Shown one piece after another: positions 17,275-27,498 of a stretch of 64,000 nucleotides of DNA; positions within the stretch are counted from its first letter, which is position 1, and each line of letters opens with the position of its first letter. The stretch comes from JAWXCE01 sp034440495 (GTDB taxonomy: Bacteria; Pseudomonadota; Alphaproteobacteria; Rhizobiales; Rhodomicrobiaceae): positions 37,822-101,821 of the forward strand of contig JAWXCE010000001.1 in assembly GCA_034440495.1 (NCBI GenBank), read 5' to 3'. The position numbers and the translations under genes were made by a program. Below the pieces are notes generated by a model, which saw only the letters and a program-made list of their open reading frames with translations, searched no databases and was not told where the DNA came from.

Positions 17275-17813
17275 TTAGCCAAAGTTGTCATTGGATAGCT
17301 GATAAACCAGCAAATCCATCAATGGTGGTTTTTCGGTAGTTTCAAGTAGTAAAATATATTGCAATCCTTCCACACGCTTACAACCAAGCCGATTATAAAA
17401 TTTAAGCCTCTGTTGACGTTGGATTATGTCCGCTGCGTCCTCACGGTCAGAGTCCAGTTCAAAAATTAAGCGGCCTATTTTAGATGTCTGCTGAGCAATT
17501 CGAGCACTTTCCGAAAACAAAGCGGAACCATATTTGCGTCCCCGCAAAACGCTACTAACCGCCATGTATTCTAAAAGTGAAAAATTTTTATTCTGAAAAC
17601 ATACACGATCGTGAAGCCTATAATCTGTCCCTCGACACTTCCTGCCACGAGATAATACGCAGGGTTGGACGTCATTTCTCTGATCTTAGATAGAGATTTA
17701 CGCTCGCTTGATGGAATAGCTTCGCAGTAAATTTCGTAAAGAGCTTCGAAATCCTTACCATCAACAGAACTGATGTCATTAAAGATAATTCCTGGGTGGG
17801 TATTTGTTGTCAT
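17275..17813 (-). pseudogene. GNAT family acetyltransferase, frameshifted
   Basis: Two abutting minus-strand frames, 17813-17571 and 17565-17275, together give one GNAT-like protein. The first ends after IIGFTIVYVF with out-of-frame residues and a stop; the second frame, entered upstream of its first ATG, continues LLEYMAVSSVLRGRKYGSALF, the expected next strand and acetyl-CoA loop. Adding one T in the TTTT run near 17600 restores a continuous protein of about 180 residues. The region is AT-rich compared with its neighbours. A sequencing indel in a homopolymer or a recoding event cannot be excluded. Confidence 0.7.
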
Positions 17814-17858
17814 ATGTTACTAATTTTCCACAAATTTTCTTAACTGTTTTTAAGAAAA

Positions 17859-18695
17859 CTAAATTGGTTTGCGGCCGAAATTTTCTGCAAGGCGCTTGCC
17901 GAAATCGCGACTAGCATCGGTTAGCGCCAAATCGACTGCGGCGAAGTACGCGGCCATGAACTTAGCGCCCGCCGGGGATTTAGCGAAGTTGATGTAAACC
18001 AGCATGTCCTCCTGACTCAAGTCTTTGTAAATGTAAGCCATACTCGCGTACAGCGCGCCCGCCATCTGCTGCGAGATTGCGAGGCGCTGCTTTTCAGCCT
18101 CACGCTTGATGTCGTCGAAACTTAACTCCATCGGCAGCTTGCCCGAGGCAACCATGCCAGCTTGGATGGCGACCCCCATGTTCATGGCGAGGGAGATGGA
18201 GATTTTCGTCAGCCCCGCCGCCTCATCGAGTTGATGGTAAAGCGCCATTCTTGATGCATATTTGCCCGGATCGGATGTGAGCGACTGCGCGTAAGCGGTC
18301 ACTTCAGCCTGCTTTTGAAAGCTCGACCCGTCCTTCTCAAACTGCACTATGCGCACGCCAAGAGGCGTATCGTAAAATGCCGCGACCTCGTCATGCTCCG
18401 CCTGCGTAAAAACGCCATTTAGTGTTTCGGCGATGCGGGGTAACACCTTGGCTGGTTGGAAGGCTTCATCGGCCGCGTCATTCCATGCGCTGGTGAAAGT
18501 CTCATCGACAGGCAGACCCTGCGCTTTCACGGCTTCCAGTCCGGAGCGCATAGCTTGAGGAAGCTCGGCGATACTGGCGACGCCGCCAGATTTTTTTATC
18601 AGGTCTTCGACCGAAACGTCCCCGGCTGATTGCGCGGTTTGGAGGGCGCACGCCAAGAATAACGTAGCTAATCCAAAGTGCCTCATAAAACTCAT
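17859..18695 (-). CDS. DUF2059 domain exported protein
   Basis: A 278-residue protein with a signal peptide (MRHFGLATLFLACAL, cleavage near QSA). The segment FTQAEHDEVAAFYDTPLGVRIVQ and the later LSQEDMLVYINFAKSPAGAKFMAAY are two copies of the DUF2059 helical pattern, which ends in a xTPxG or SPxG turn. GGGAG stands before ATG 18695. It should be periplasmic; function unknown. Confidence 0.8.
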   Translation of the reverse strand: MSFMRHFGLATLFLACALQTAQSAGDVSVEDLIKKSGGVASIAELPQAMRSGLEAVKAQGLPVDETFTSAWNDAADEAFQPAKVLPRIAETLNGVFTQAEHDEVAAFYDTPLGVRIVQFEKDGSSFQKQAEVTAYAQSLTSDPGKYASRMALYHQLDEAAGLTKISISLAMNMGVAIQAGMVASGKLPMELSFDDIKREAEKQRLAISQQMAGALYASMAYIYKDLSQEDMLVYINFAKSPAGAKFMAAYFAAVDLALTDASRDFGKRLAENFGRKPI

Positions 18696-18915
18696 GGTTA
18701 TCTCCCTTAAAATCTGATGTTGGCGTATGCACGCTTCTTGTTGATAGCAAGGCGCACAGCTTTCCGCCTGATGAAAATCTCATCCAGATTATCCGCTCGC
18801 CAAGGGGCTGCGCGTTGCGTTAGACGCTTGCGCCGCGTAACGTTGCACAAATTATAAAGCTGCCGTAAGCGGCGTTAGCATAACTTAAATCCAGAAAAAC
18901 AGGGAGTTGCCGCAC

Positions 18916-20592
18916 ATGTCCATTGGAAGCGATATCGAGATCGCGCGCCGCGCCAAAATGATTCCAATTGTAGACGTGGCGGCAAAAATTGGCTTGCCCC
19001 ATGAAAAACTCCAAAACTATGGGCATTACAAAGCCAAGGTCGACATGAGCGCCATCGAGGAACTCAAATCGAAGCCGGACGGCAAGCTCATTCTCGTCAC
19101 CGCCGTGACGCCAACCCCCGCAGGCGAGGGCAAGACCACAACCACTGTTGGTCTTGGCGATGGGCTGAATGCTATTGGCAAACGCGCGCTTATCTGCGTG
19201 CGCGAGCCCTCGCTCGGGCCGTGCTTCGGCATGAAGGGCGGCGCGGCGGGCGGCGGCTATGCGCAGGTGGTGCCGATGGAGGACATCAACCTCCATTTCA
19301 CCGGCGATTTTCATGCCATCACTTCGGCGCATAACTTGCTGTCTGCGTTGATCGACAATCATATCCACTGGGGCAACGAGCTGGATTTCGACCCGCGCCG
19401 GATCGCCTGGCGCCGCGTCATCGACATGAACGACCGCGCGCTGCGCGATATCGTTATCAGCCTTGGCGGGGTGGGCAACGGCTACCCGCGCCAGGATGGT
19501 TTCGACATCACGGTGGCTTCCGAAGTGATGGCGGTATTCTGCCTTGCGGACGATCTTACCGATTTACAGCGCCGCCTCGGCAACATGGTGATCGGCTACA
19601 CCCGTAAGCGCGCGCCCATCTACGCCCGCGACCTGAAGGCCGAAGGGCCAATGACCGTGCTGCTGAAAGATGCGCTGCTTCCTAACCTGGTTCAGACGCT
19701 GGAGAACAATCCGGCCTTCATCCACGGCGGCCCGTTCGCCAACATCGCCCACGGTTGCAACTCGGTGATCGCCACGAAAACTGCGCTGAAACTGGCGGAT
19801 TATGTCGTGACGGAAGCAGGCTTCGGCGCCGATCTCGGCGCAGAGAAGTTTTTTGACATCAAGTGCCGCAAGGCCGGATTGAACCCGAGCGTCGCCGTGG
19901 TGGTCGCGTCGGTGCGCGCGCTGAAAATGCATGGCGGCGTGGAGAAAGACGCGCTCAAACACGAGAATGTGGAGGCATTGAAGGCGGGGTGCTCGAACCT
20001 GCTACGCCACCTGGAGAACCTGGCCAAGTTCGGCGTGCCGGTGGTAGTCTCCATCAACCGATTCACGACGGACACGGACGCGGAAGTCGCCGCGATCGAC
20101 GAGGTGACGCGCGCTGTTGGCGTGCGTTCCATCGAGTGCAATCAGTGGGCGAAAGGTTCGGCAGGTATCGCTGACTTGGCGCGTGCTGTGGTGGAGTTGG
20201 CGGAGAGCGGCAAGGCGGCGTTTAAGCCGCTTTATGAGGACGGCATGGGGCTATTCGACAAAATCAGCACCATCGCGACTTCGCTCTATCGCGCGGACAA
20301 AGCCGTCGCCGACAAGTCCATTCTCGACCAGCTTAAGAAGTGGGAGAAGGCGGGCTACGGCCACTTCCCCATCTGCATGGCCAAAACGCAGTATAGCTTC
20401 TCCACCAACCCGGATGCTAAAGGCGCGCCGACCGGCCATACGATCACGATCCGCGAGGTTCGCCTAAGTGCGGGTGCGGAGTTCATAGTGGCCATCTGCG
20501 GAGATGTGATGACCATGCCGGGTCTGCCGCAGGCGCCGTCCGCTATGAACATCAAGCTGAACGATCAGGGGCTAGTGGAGGGACTTTTCTAG
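18916..20592 (+). CDS. fhs: Formate-tetrahydrofolate ligase
   Basis: Makes 10-formyltetrahydrofolate from formate, tetrahydrofolate and ATP, feeding purine and methionine synthesis and, in methylotrophs, carbon assimilation. The 558 residues match the family. The P-loop TPTPAGEGKTTTTVGL, the RGEPSLGP-like segment REPSLGPCFGMKGGAAGGG and the C-terminal GDVMTMPGLP are diagnostic. ATG 18916 is preferred over TTG 18907 because AGGGAG lies about 9 bases upstream. It is convergent with glnE. The presence of fhs is not itself proof of methylotrophy. Confidence 0.97.
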   Translation: MSIGSDIEIARRAKMIPIVDVAAKIGLPHEKLQNYGHYKAKVDMSAIEELKSKPDGKLILVTAVTPTPAGEGKTTTTVGLGDGLNAIGKRALICVREPSLGPCFGMKGGAAGGGYAQVVPMEDINLHFTGDFHAITSAHNLLSALIDNHIHWGNELDFDPRRIAWRRVIDMNDRALRDIVISLGGVGNGYPRQDGFDITVASEVMAVFCLADDLTDLQRRLGNMVIGYTRKRAPIYARDLKAEGPMTVLLKDALLPNLVQTLENNPAFIHGGPFANIAHGCNSVIATKTALKLADYVVTEAGFGADLGAEKFFDIKCRKAGLNPSVAVVVASVRALKMHGGVEKDALKHENVEALKAGCSNLLRHLENLAKFGVPVVVSINRFTTDTDAEVAAIDEVTRAVGVRSIECNQWAKGSAGIADLARAVVELAESGKAAFKPLYEDGMGLFDKISTIATSLYRADKAVADKSILDQLKKWEKAGYGHFPICMAKTQYSFSTNPDAKGAPTGHTITIREVRLSAGAEFIVAICGDVMTMPGLPQAPSAMNIKLNDQGLVEGLF

Positions 20593-20620
20593 GCCCATGA
20601 AAAGCGCTTCGCCGCGCGCG

Positions 20621-23560
20621 TTATGCGGTGAAGGAGATTATACTGTCATAAACGGCGCTGACATCCGCAAGGGTGTCAGCAAGTTGCACGTTCAGCCGAT
20701 CAAAATCCGGCGCGCCAACGGATTTCGCCAGACGCTCCTTAAGACCAGAGGACGCCAGCACCGGGTTAAACTGCTCTTCCAAGCACAATCTGAGAATTTG
20801 CGTAAGACTATCGAAAAACACTGCGGCGGCAATGAGAGCATTTGCATTTTGCGGGTTTAAATGCCCTGCATCTCGCAACCGCGCAAGCGCTGCGGTTGTG
20901 CTCTGGCTAAGGACGCCGGGCGACGATGCGGCGTGAGTAAGTTGCAGATATTGAGCGATAAACTCAATATCCACAGAACCGCCCCGCGTTTGTTTTAAAT
21001 CCCAATTGGATTTCGCGGTTTTATGCGCCGCGAGTTTGCCCCGCATCTCCCGCACATCGCGGCTAGTTTTGCCTGCGTCTCGCGGCCTTGCGAGTACGGA
21101 ACTGATAACGGTGTTAAGGTTGGCTGTCAGCCGTGGCGGCCCAGCCACAACGCGGGCGCGCGTCAACGCCATATGCTCCCATGTCCACGCGCGTTCGTTC
21201 TGGTAATCGGTGAACGCCGCCAGACTGGTTGCCACAGGGCCGGCGTTGCCCGATGGCCGTAAACGCATGTCCACTTCATACAGTCGCCCTTCCGAAGTCT
21301 GAGCGGACAACGCGCTGATAAGCCTTTGGGTATATCTGGAATAGTATGTGGAAGGGGGCAACGGCTTTAGGCCGGTCGAGATTGCTATTCCGTTATCGTC
21401 ATAAACCACGATAAGATCGACATCTGAGGTAGCGGTCATTTCTCGCCCGCCAAGCTTGCCCATGGCGAGGATTGCCGCCTCACCCCCGGGAATGCGGCCG
21501 TGGGTTTGATCCATCAGCGCTTCAACCTGTACCTGCAACGCCGCGATCAGGCCGTCGGCAAGCGCCGTGTAAGCCTTGCACGCCGCATCAGGCGCGATGG
21601 CGCCGGACAAAACACGCGCACCAATGAGGAACGCCTGCTCTCGGCCGATAATGCGGGCGCGGTTTAGCGCTTCCTCGTAATCGGGCAGTGGCGCTATCTG
21701 AGCGTTGAGGAAAGCACAAAGCTGTTGCTCATCCGGGGTCTCGCGCAGGAAACCTGGGTCGAGGACGGCGTCAAGCACTCTTCGGCTTTTGCTAAGAACG
21801 CGGGCAAGGCGGGGAGCCGACCCCATGATCTCCGCGATCAAATCGAGCAGAGAAGGGTTGTTCCGCAATAGTGCAAACAACTGCACGCCTGACGGCAGCT
21901 CCGACATGAACATGTCGAACCCAACCAGCGCCTGATCGGGATTGGCGGTTTGGGAAAGCGCCTCCAGCAACGCGGGCGTTACTTCCGTCAGCCGCTCACG
22001 CGCTCTCGCGCTGCGCATTGCCGGATAACGTCCGAAATGCCAGCCGCGCACGGTCGCCACGACCGACGCTGGATATGTAAAGCCCATTTCAGCCAGCGTC
22101 ACAAGCGTCGCCGGGTCATCGCTAACGCCGGTGAAAACAAGACTTCCCTTTACTTTTGACGAGGTCAGCTCCGGCACGCTTTCAAACAGTCTGATATATT
22201 GGTTCTGAACGCGGTTCAGTTGTGCGATCAAGGCGGCGGCGAAATCCGCTGGCTCTGCAAAACCGCAAAAATTTGCGACGCGGCGCAGTCCGTCCGGATC
22301 GCTGGGTAATGTGTGGGTTTGCTCGTCGTTAATCATCTGTAGCCGGTGTTCGATGCGGCGCAGGAAGCAATAGGCATTGGAAAGTTCGAGCGCCGCGGTC
22401 TCGGTAATCCACCCGCGCGTCGCAAGCGCTTGGAGCGCGTCCAGCGTGCCGCGCGCCCGCAGATCAGGCTGCCTTCCACCCGCGATGAGCTGCTGGGTCT
22501 GGACAAAGAATTCGATTTCCCGGATACCGCCGCGACCGAGCTTCAGGTTATGCCCGGCGACCGTCACCGCAGCGTGGCCCTTAAAAGCGTGAATTTGCCG
22601 CTTCATGGCGTGGATATCGGCGATGGCGGCGTAATCGAGATATTTTCGCCAGACGAACGGCGACAAAGCGCGCAGGAAAGCGGTGCCCGCTGTCATATCT
22701 CCGGCGACGGCTCGGGCTTTAATGAAGGCGGCGCGCTCCCAGTTTTGCCCGGCGCTTTCGTAATACTGAAACGCCGCGCTGGTCGATATGGCGATCTGTG
22801 TCGAGCCGGGATCGGGGCGCAGCCGCAAATCCGTGCGGAACACATAACCATCCCCAGTTCGCTCCTGCAGTAGTTTGATCAGATTACGAGTGAGGCGCAC
22901 GAAAAATGGCGTCGGTTCAACCCCAGCCCTTAATGGCGCGGCGTCGCCGTCGAACAAGACAATGAGATCAATGTCGCTGGAATAGTTGAGCTCATGCGCC
23001 CCATGCTTGCCCATGGCAAGCACGATGTAACCGCTGCCAATGGACGGATCGGCCATGCTCGGCGTCACAAGCGTCCCCGCGTTTGCCACTTCGCGCAGTA
23101 AGAAACGGACAGCTTCGGCTGTTAATGCGTCGGCTGCTCGCGATAACGCGGCTGTGGTTTCCTCCAAGCTCCAGACGCCGCCAAGATCAGCGAGCGCGGT
23201 AAGAAGCGCAACCCGGCGCTTGATCGTCCGCAAGATGCGCATCGCGTCGGCATGGCTTGCCGCGCCTGCCATATCGCGCGAAAGGTCTTCCAGAAGGGTT
23301 TGCGCGCATTGATCGGGTTCATTCAGCAGAATGACCTGCAAATAGTCTATCTCGCGCGAGGCGAGCGTGCCCAGGAAGGGCGAGCAGGTGAAAACAGCCT
23401 GCAGAAAGTCGTGGGTAGTCTGGTGATTTCTAAGCAGGTCGGTCAGCGGAGCCGATGCTTCCGAACGCGCAGCTTGCGACTGAAACATGAGAAAAGTCTG
23501 CCTGCCCTTTGCGTCCTCGAATTCAACATGCCCCGGCTTTAAGCTGTCTGCGAGGGTCAT
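20621..23560 (-). CDS. glnE: Bifunctional glutamine synthetase adenylyltransferase/adenylyl-removing enzyme
   Basis: Controls glutamine synthetase by adding or removing AMP in response to nitrogen signals through PII. The 979-residue protein has the two nucleotidyltransferase domains expected: AMGKHGAHELNYSSDIDLI with D196 and D198 in the N-terminal (removing) half, and AMGKLGGREMTATSDVDLI in the C-terminal (adding) half, each followed by its helical GlnD-PII-type region. Its ATG overlaps the stop of the upstream histidine kinase as ATGA, so translation is coupled and the three genes 25690-20621 form one operon. Confidence 0.97.
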   Translation of the reverse strand: MTLADSLKPGHVEFEDAKGRQTFLMFQSQAARSEASAPLTDLLRNHQTTHDFLQAVFTCSPFLGTLASREIDYLQVILLNEPDQCAQTLLEDLSRDMAGAASHADAMRILRTIKRRVALLTALADLGGVWSLEETTAALSRAADALTAEAVRFLLREVANAGTLVTPSMADPSIGSGYIVLAMGKHGAHELNYSSDIDLIVLFDGDAAPLRAGVEPTPFFVRLTRNLIKLLQERTGDGYVFRTDLRLRPDPGSTQIAISTSAAFQYYESAGQNWERAAFIKARAVAGDMTAGTAFLRALSPFVWRKYLDYAAIADIHAMKRQIHAFKGHAAVTVAGHNLKLGRGGIREIEFFVQTQQLIAGGRQPDLRARGTLDALQALATRGWITETAALELSNAYCFLRRIEHRLQMINDEQTHTLPSDPDGLRRVANFCGFAEPADFAAALIAQLNRVQNQYIRLFESVPELTSSKVKGSLVFTGVSDDPATLVTLAEMGFTYPASVVATVRGWHFGRYPAMRSARARERLTEVTPALLEALSQTANPDQALVGFDMFMSELPSGVQLFALLRNNPSLLDLIAEIMGSAPRLARVLSKSRRVLDAVLDPGFLRETPDEQQLCAFLNAQIAPLPDYEEALNRARIIGREQAFLIGARVLSGAIAPDAACKAYTALADGLIAALQVQVEALMDQTHGRIPGGEAAILAMGKLGGREMTATSDVDLIVVYDDNGIAISTGLKPLPPSTYYSRYTQRLISALSAQTSEGRLYEVDMRLRPSGNAGPVATSLAAFTDYQNERAWTWEHMALTRARVVAGPPRLTANLNTVISSVLARPRDAGKTSRDVREMRGKLAAHKTAKSNWDLKQTRGGSVDIEFIAQYLQLTHAASSPGVLSQSTTAALARLRDAGHLNPQNANALIAAAVFFDSLTQILRLCLEEQFNPVLASSGLKERLAKSVGAPDFDRLNVQLADTLADVSAVYDSIISFTA

Positions 23561-25026
23561 GTCGTTACGGATATTGCAGGATTCATTTCGTGCTCCTTGG
23601 CTATGATGGCTTCGGAATTCTGACTCTGTTCAGCGTCGGTGTTGACGCCGCAGACGCTAAACACCACTTTAAGGCCTGGATTATTATCTTCAAGACGGAC
23701 GTCTCCACCGTGGAGACGCGCGACAGCGGCGACAAGGCTGAGACCGAGGCCGCTGCCCGGTTTTGAGCGGCTGGCTTCCAGGCGGACGAAACGCTCCAGC
23801 GCTTTCCCGCGCTGACCGGGCGCTATCCCCGCGCCATGATCCGATATGGCAATCTCAACCTTTGGGCCCTGCTGCGCTATGTCAAGAGCTATGCCTCGCG
23901 TCTCGCTCGATGCATGAGGCGCGCCGTACTTGATCGCATTGTCGAGAAGGTTTGCGATGGCCTGCGCGATGAGTTGGCGTTCGCCGGTGATGGGCATGAC
24001 AGGCGCGCCCGTCACGGTGATGGACAACCCGTGCGCTTCAGCGACTGGCTCGTAAAGCTCCGCCGCATCGCGGGCGACCGCGCAGAGATCGAATTCAGCG
24101 CCTGAAACGCTGCGCGCTCCAGCCTCCATATGCGCGATATTCAACAGCGCGTCGAACGTGCGGATCAGCTCGTCGCCCTCCTCTATCGTGTCGCGCAGGG
24201 CTTCTTCATAATGCTGCGCATTGCCGCCTTCGCGCAGCGCGGCCTCCGCCCGGTTACGCAGCCGGTTGAGCGGCGTTTTCAAATCGTGAGCGATGTTGTC
24301 CGAAACTTCGCGCAAGCCTTGCATCAGGCGCTCGATTCTATCGAACATGCCGTTAAGATTCGCAGCAAGCCGATCAATTTCGTCGCCCGAACCGTCCAAT
24401 GCTACGCGGCCAATCATACCAGCCGCCATTATGCCATGGCTTTGCCGGGTCAGATTTTCGATCCGTTGCAGCAGCCTGCGGCCCACGAACAGGCCAACGC
24501 CAACGCCGGTGATAAGCAGCGTGGCAAGCCCCCAAAGGGCCGCCGAACGGATTAATCCGGCAAATTCTCGCCGCTCCTCGACATCACGTCCGACAATGAG
24601 ACGAAAGCCGCCCTGCAAGAGCACGACGCTCACAATAGCCATCCGATCTTCAAAGCCCCCGCCGCCAGGACGCCGATATGCAAACTCGACCTGGCCGAGC
24701 GCATTCCACAATTCCGGACTTACCGTGCGCAAGTTGCCGACCACGCGGCCGGCTTTTTCGTCGGTGAGAAGGTAAAGGCTATTGCCGGGAGTAGCACTGC
24801 GTTCGGCGATGGTTTGCGAAAGACGCTGCAGCCCGCCAACCGCATATTGCTCGGCCAGACCACGAAGTTCCGCCTCGATCGTGCTGTCGATCTGGCGCGA
24901 AACCAAAGTCTGTGCGTTCCAATAGGTGTAGGCGATCACGGCGGCACCGGCGGCTCCGAAAATCGCGACATAGAGCAGCGAGAGCCGGAAAGCCGTGGTG
25001 CGTAAAAGTTTAAGCGACACCGTCAC
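23557..25026 (-). CDS. Membrane sensor histidine kinase
   Basis: A 489-residue EnvZ/QseC-like kinase: transmembrane segments at about 16-36 and 162-182 enclose a periplasmic sensor region, a HAMP linker follows, then the dimerisation helix with phosphoacceptor His247 in NIAHDLKTPL, and the ATPase domain with NLLDNAIKYG, DHGAGI and GSGLGLSL. The start is GTG 25026, inside the end of the response regulator gene (17-base overlap), so the pair is translationally coupled. The glnE gene follows with an ATGA overlap. Signal unknown; the neighbourhood with degP suggests envelope stress. Confidence 0.92.
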   Translation of the reverse strand: MTVSLKLLRTTAFRLSLLYVAIFGAAGAAVIAYTYWNAQTLVSRQIDSTIEAELRGLAEQYAVGGLQRLSQTIAERSATPGNSLYLLTDEKAGRVVGNLRTVSPELWNALGQVEFAYRRPGGGGFEDRMAIVSVVLLQGGFRLIVGRDVEERREFAGLIRSAALWGLATLLITGVGVGLFVGRRLLQRIENLTRQSHGIMAAGMIGRVALDGSGDEIDRLAANLNGMFDRIERLMQGLREVSDNIAHDLKTPLNRLRNRAEAALREGGNAQHYEEALRDTIEEGDELIRTFDALLNIAHMEAGARSVSGAEFDLCAVARDAAELYEPVAEAHGLSITVTGAPVMPITGERQLIAQAIANLLDNAIKYGAPHASSETRGIALDIAQQGPKVEIAISDHGAGIAPGQRGKALERFVRLEASRSKPGSGLGLSLVAAVARLHGGDVRLEDNNPGLKVVFSVCGVNTDAEQSQNSEAIIAKEHEMNPAISVTT

Positions 25027-25690
25027 CGATCATATATCCCGCGCCCCGCACCGTTTGCAGCAGAGGCGTCTCAAAATTCTTATCGATTTTCGCTCGCAAG
25101 CGGGAAATATGTACGTCAATGACATTTGTCTGCGGGTCGAAATGATAATCCCAGACATTTTCGAGAAGCATCGTCCGGGTCACGACCTGACCCGCATGCT
25201 TCATCAGGTATTCGAGCAGGCGATATTCGCGAGGTTGAAGCGGTAGCGACTCGCCCTTGCGCGTGACCTTATGCGTCAGTCGGTCAAGCACAAGATCGCC
25301 CACGACATAGCGGGAAGTGGACTCTTCCGGTGACGCTCTGCGGGCTAAAGCTTCAACTCGCGCCAACAATTCAGAAAATGCAAAAGGTTTGGCGAGATAG
25401 TCGTCGCCGCCAGCCCGCAGTCCCTGCACGCGGTCATCGACTGCTCCCAGAGCGCTGAGTACAAGCGCGGGCGTCTGAACGCCGGATTTTCTTAGCGCCT
25501 GAATAACTGCAAGGCCGTTCTGTTTAGGGAGCATTCGGTCGACGATAAGGACATCAAATTCGCTGGAGGCCGCCGCGTCAAGACCGGCTTCGCCATCGGA
25601 AGCGACTTCGGCAGAGTGGCCGCTTTCCTTCAGCGCCTTTTCGAGATAGGCGGCGGTTTTGGCGTCATCTTCGATGATCAAAACGCGCAT
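25010..25690 (-). CDS. OmpR family response regulator
   Basis: A 226-residue protein with a receiver domain (E7-D8-D9 pocket, phosphoacceptor Asp51 in LIVDRMLP, the LAKPF lysine motif) and a C-terminal winged helix (QPREYRLLEYLMKHAGQVVTR through VDVHISRLRAKI-type residues). It overlaps the downstream histidine kinase, its certain partner. The degP gene lies upstream on the same strand but is separated by a terminator, so the pair has its own promoter in the 84-base gap. Confidence 0.94.
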   Translation of the reverse strand: MRVLIIEDDAKTAAYLEKALKESGHSAEVASDGEAGLDAAASSEFDVLIVDRMLPKQNGLAVIQALRKSGVQTPALVLSALGAVDDRVQGLRAGGDDYLAKPFAFSELLARVEALARRASPEESTSRYVVGDLVLDRLTHKVTRKGESLPLQPREYRLLEYLMKHAGQVVTRTMLLENVWDYHFDPQTNVIDVHISRLRAKIDKNFETPLLQTVRGAGYMIGDGVA

Positions 25691-25720
25691 AATCGATAAC
25701 CCGGATCACGTCGGTAAAAA

Positions 25721-25758
25721 TTGTTAAGCCCCGCCACAATCTGCGCTGCGGCGGGGCT
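25721..25758 (-). terminator. Rho-independent terminator after degP
   Basis: On the minus strand AGCCCCGCC (25758-25750) pairs with GGCGGGGCT (25735-25727) across a 14-base loop and is followed by TAACAATTTTT. It separates degP from the response regulator gene downstream. Confidence 0.75.
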
Positions 25759-25774
25759 AATGTCGAGAGCCAGC

Positions 25775-27379
25775 TTAGTTAGGCTTTTTCTCGTCTTTTT
25801 TGTCTTTGCCGTCTGCTTTGCGTTCAGCCAGCGAAAGCGCCACGAAACGTGTCTGGTCTTTGGACTTCACCTGCATAAAGACGGCGCGTTTGCCTTTGTC
25901 TTTCGCAGAGCGAAGGCCTGACGCAATATCCTCTGCGGAGGATACTGCCTCACCGCCGATTTCCAGAATCACATCGCCTTTTTTCAAGCCTTTCTCTGCG
26001 GCTTCCGACGCAGGATCGATCTCCGTGATCGCCACGCCTTTAGAACCTGCGCCAGGCACATCACTCGCTGGAGCAAGTGCAAGGCCCAGATCGTTAAGCT
26101 CTTCCGCTTCCTTTTCCTGCGGCTCAAGTGCGGCAAGCTTATCCTGACTTGGGAATGTGCCGAGCTTAATGTTCAGGTCACGCTTTTTGCCGTCGCGATA
26201 AACGACAACCTTGGTGTCTGCGTCCGGAAGCATAGAAGCAACGGTCCGGGCAAGATCGCGCGAATCGTTGATCGACTTTCCGTTCACTTCGACAATCACG
26301 TCGCCGACGTTGATTTCCGATTTCGCAGCTGGACCGTCTTCAAGAATTTTCGTGACGAGAGCGCCTTTGGCTTCTTTCAGGTCGAGGCTTTCCGCAATGT
26401 CCTCACTCACGTTCTGAATCGTAACACCAAGCCAGCCGCGGCTAACTTTGCCGCCTTTTTGAAGCGCATCGACAACATCACGTGCGAGGTCAGACGGGAC
26501 AGCGAAAGCAATGCCGACGTTGCCGCCGCTTGGACTAAATATCGCGGTGTTGACGCCGACAACCTGGCCTTTCAGGTTTACGGACGGACCGCCAGAATTG
26601 CCGCGATTAACAGCCGCGTCGATCTGCAGATAGTCATAAGGCCCGGAGCCAATATCGCGGCTCATCGCCGAGACGATACCGGCGGTGACTGTGCCGCCAA
26701 GGCCGAACGGGTTGCCGACCGCCAGCACCCAATCGCCAACGCGAGGGCTGTCGCTCGCGAAGTCGAGATACTTATCGAACTGCTTGCCGCCTTTAACTTT
26801 CAACAGTGCAATGTCAGTGCGCGTGTCCGTGCCTACGAGTTCTGCGTCGAACTTCTCGTCGTTCTCAAATGTCACGCTGATTTCATCGGCTTTATCGATG
26901 ACGTGGTTATTGGTGACGATATAGCCATCGCGAGAAATCACAAAGCCCGAGCCTTGCGCCCGCGCTGGCCGACCTTCTTCCGGTTGTCCGGGCTGGCCTG
27001 GAGCTCCAGGACCTCTTTTGAATTGTTCAAAGAATTCTCGGAATGGATGGCCTGGGGGCAGATCGTCGAAGTTGAAATTTTCAGGCCCCCCGCGACCACC
27101 CGGACCGCCCGTGCCGCGCATCGCTGAGCCATTTTTCGTGTAAACGCTGACAACCGCAGGCCGTACTTTTTCCGCCAGATCGGCGAAACTTAATGGAGCG
27201 TTGCCAAAACCTTGCGCAATCGCCGGTTCTACAGTGAAAAGTTTTTGTGGGATTGGGCTAACGAGCGCAGCGCCGAGCAGGCCTGCGCCAACGATCATCA
27301 CAAATGTTTTTGCGCGTGCCATATCTATGCCTGCGCTTTTTTCGGCCAGTGACGATTTTTTTGTTTCAAACTCAGGCAT
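25775..27379 (-). CDS. degP: Do-family periplasmic serine protease/chaperone
   Basis: A 534-residue DegP/MucD-type enzyme. After an N-terminal hydrophobic anchor or signal (residues about 24-45) comes the trypsin-like domain with His159 (NNHVID), Asp189 (TDIALL) and Ser262 (GNSGGP), preceded by a glycine/proline-rich insertion at 88-140, then two PDZ domains (about 300-390 and 440-520). It degrades misfolded envelope proteins. AGGTGA lies 7 bases before ATG 27379. In many alphaproteobacteria degP follows the ccm genes directly; here a plus-strand protease gene separates them. Confidence 0.95.
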   Translation of the reverse strand: MPEFETKKSSLAEKSAGIDMARAKTFVMIVGAGLLGAALVSPIPQKLFTVEPAIAQGFGNAPLSFADLAEKVRPAVVSVYTKNGSAMRGTGGPGGRGGPENFNFDDLPPGHPFREFFEQFKRGPGAPGQPGQPEEGRPARAQGSGFVISRDGYIVTNNHVIDKADEISVTFENDEKFDAELVGTDTRTDIALLKVKGGKQFDKYLDFASDSPRVGDWVLAVGNPFGLGGTVTAGIVSAMSRDIGSGPYDYLQIDAAVNRGNSGGPSVNLKGQVVGVNTAIFSPSGGNVGIAFAVPSDLARDVVDALQKGGKVSRGWLGVTIQNVSEDIAESLDLKEAKGALVTKILEDGPAAKSEINVGDVIVEVNGKSINDSRDLARTVASMLPDADTKVVVYRDGKKRDLNIKLGTFPSQDKLAALEPQEKEAEELNDLGLALAPASDVPGAGSKGVAITEIDPASEAAEKGLKKGDVILEIGGEAVSSAEDIASGLRSAKDKGKRAVFMQVKSKDQTRFVALSLAERKADGKDKKDEKKPN

Positions 27380-27498
27380 TGGTTATTCACCTCATTTCAA
27401 TTTGGCTACATAGTGAATAAGGGATATAGTGACTGAAGACTTACGACGCCGTTTCCACAGCATTAAATTTCGGTAATGCCAGATAAAACTTTGCCCTC

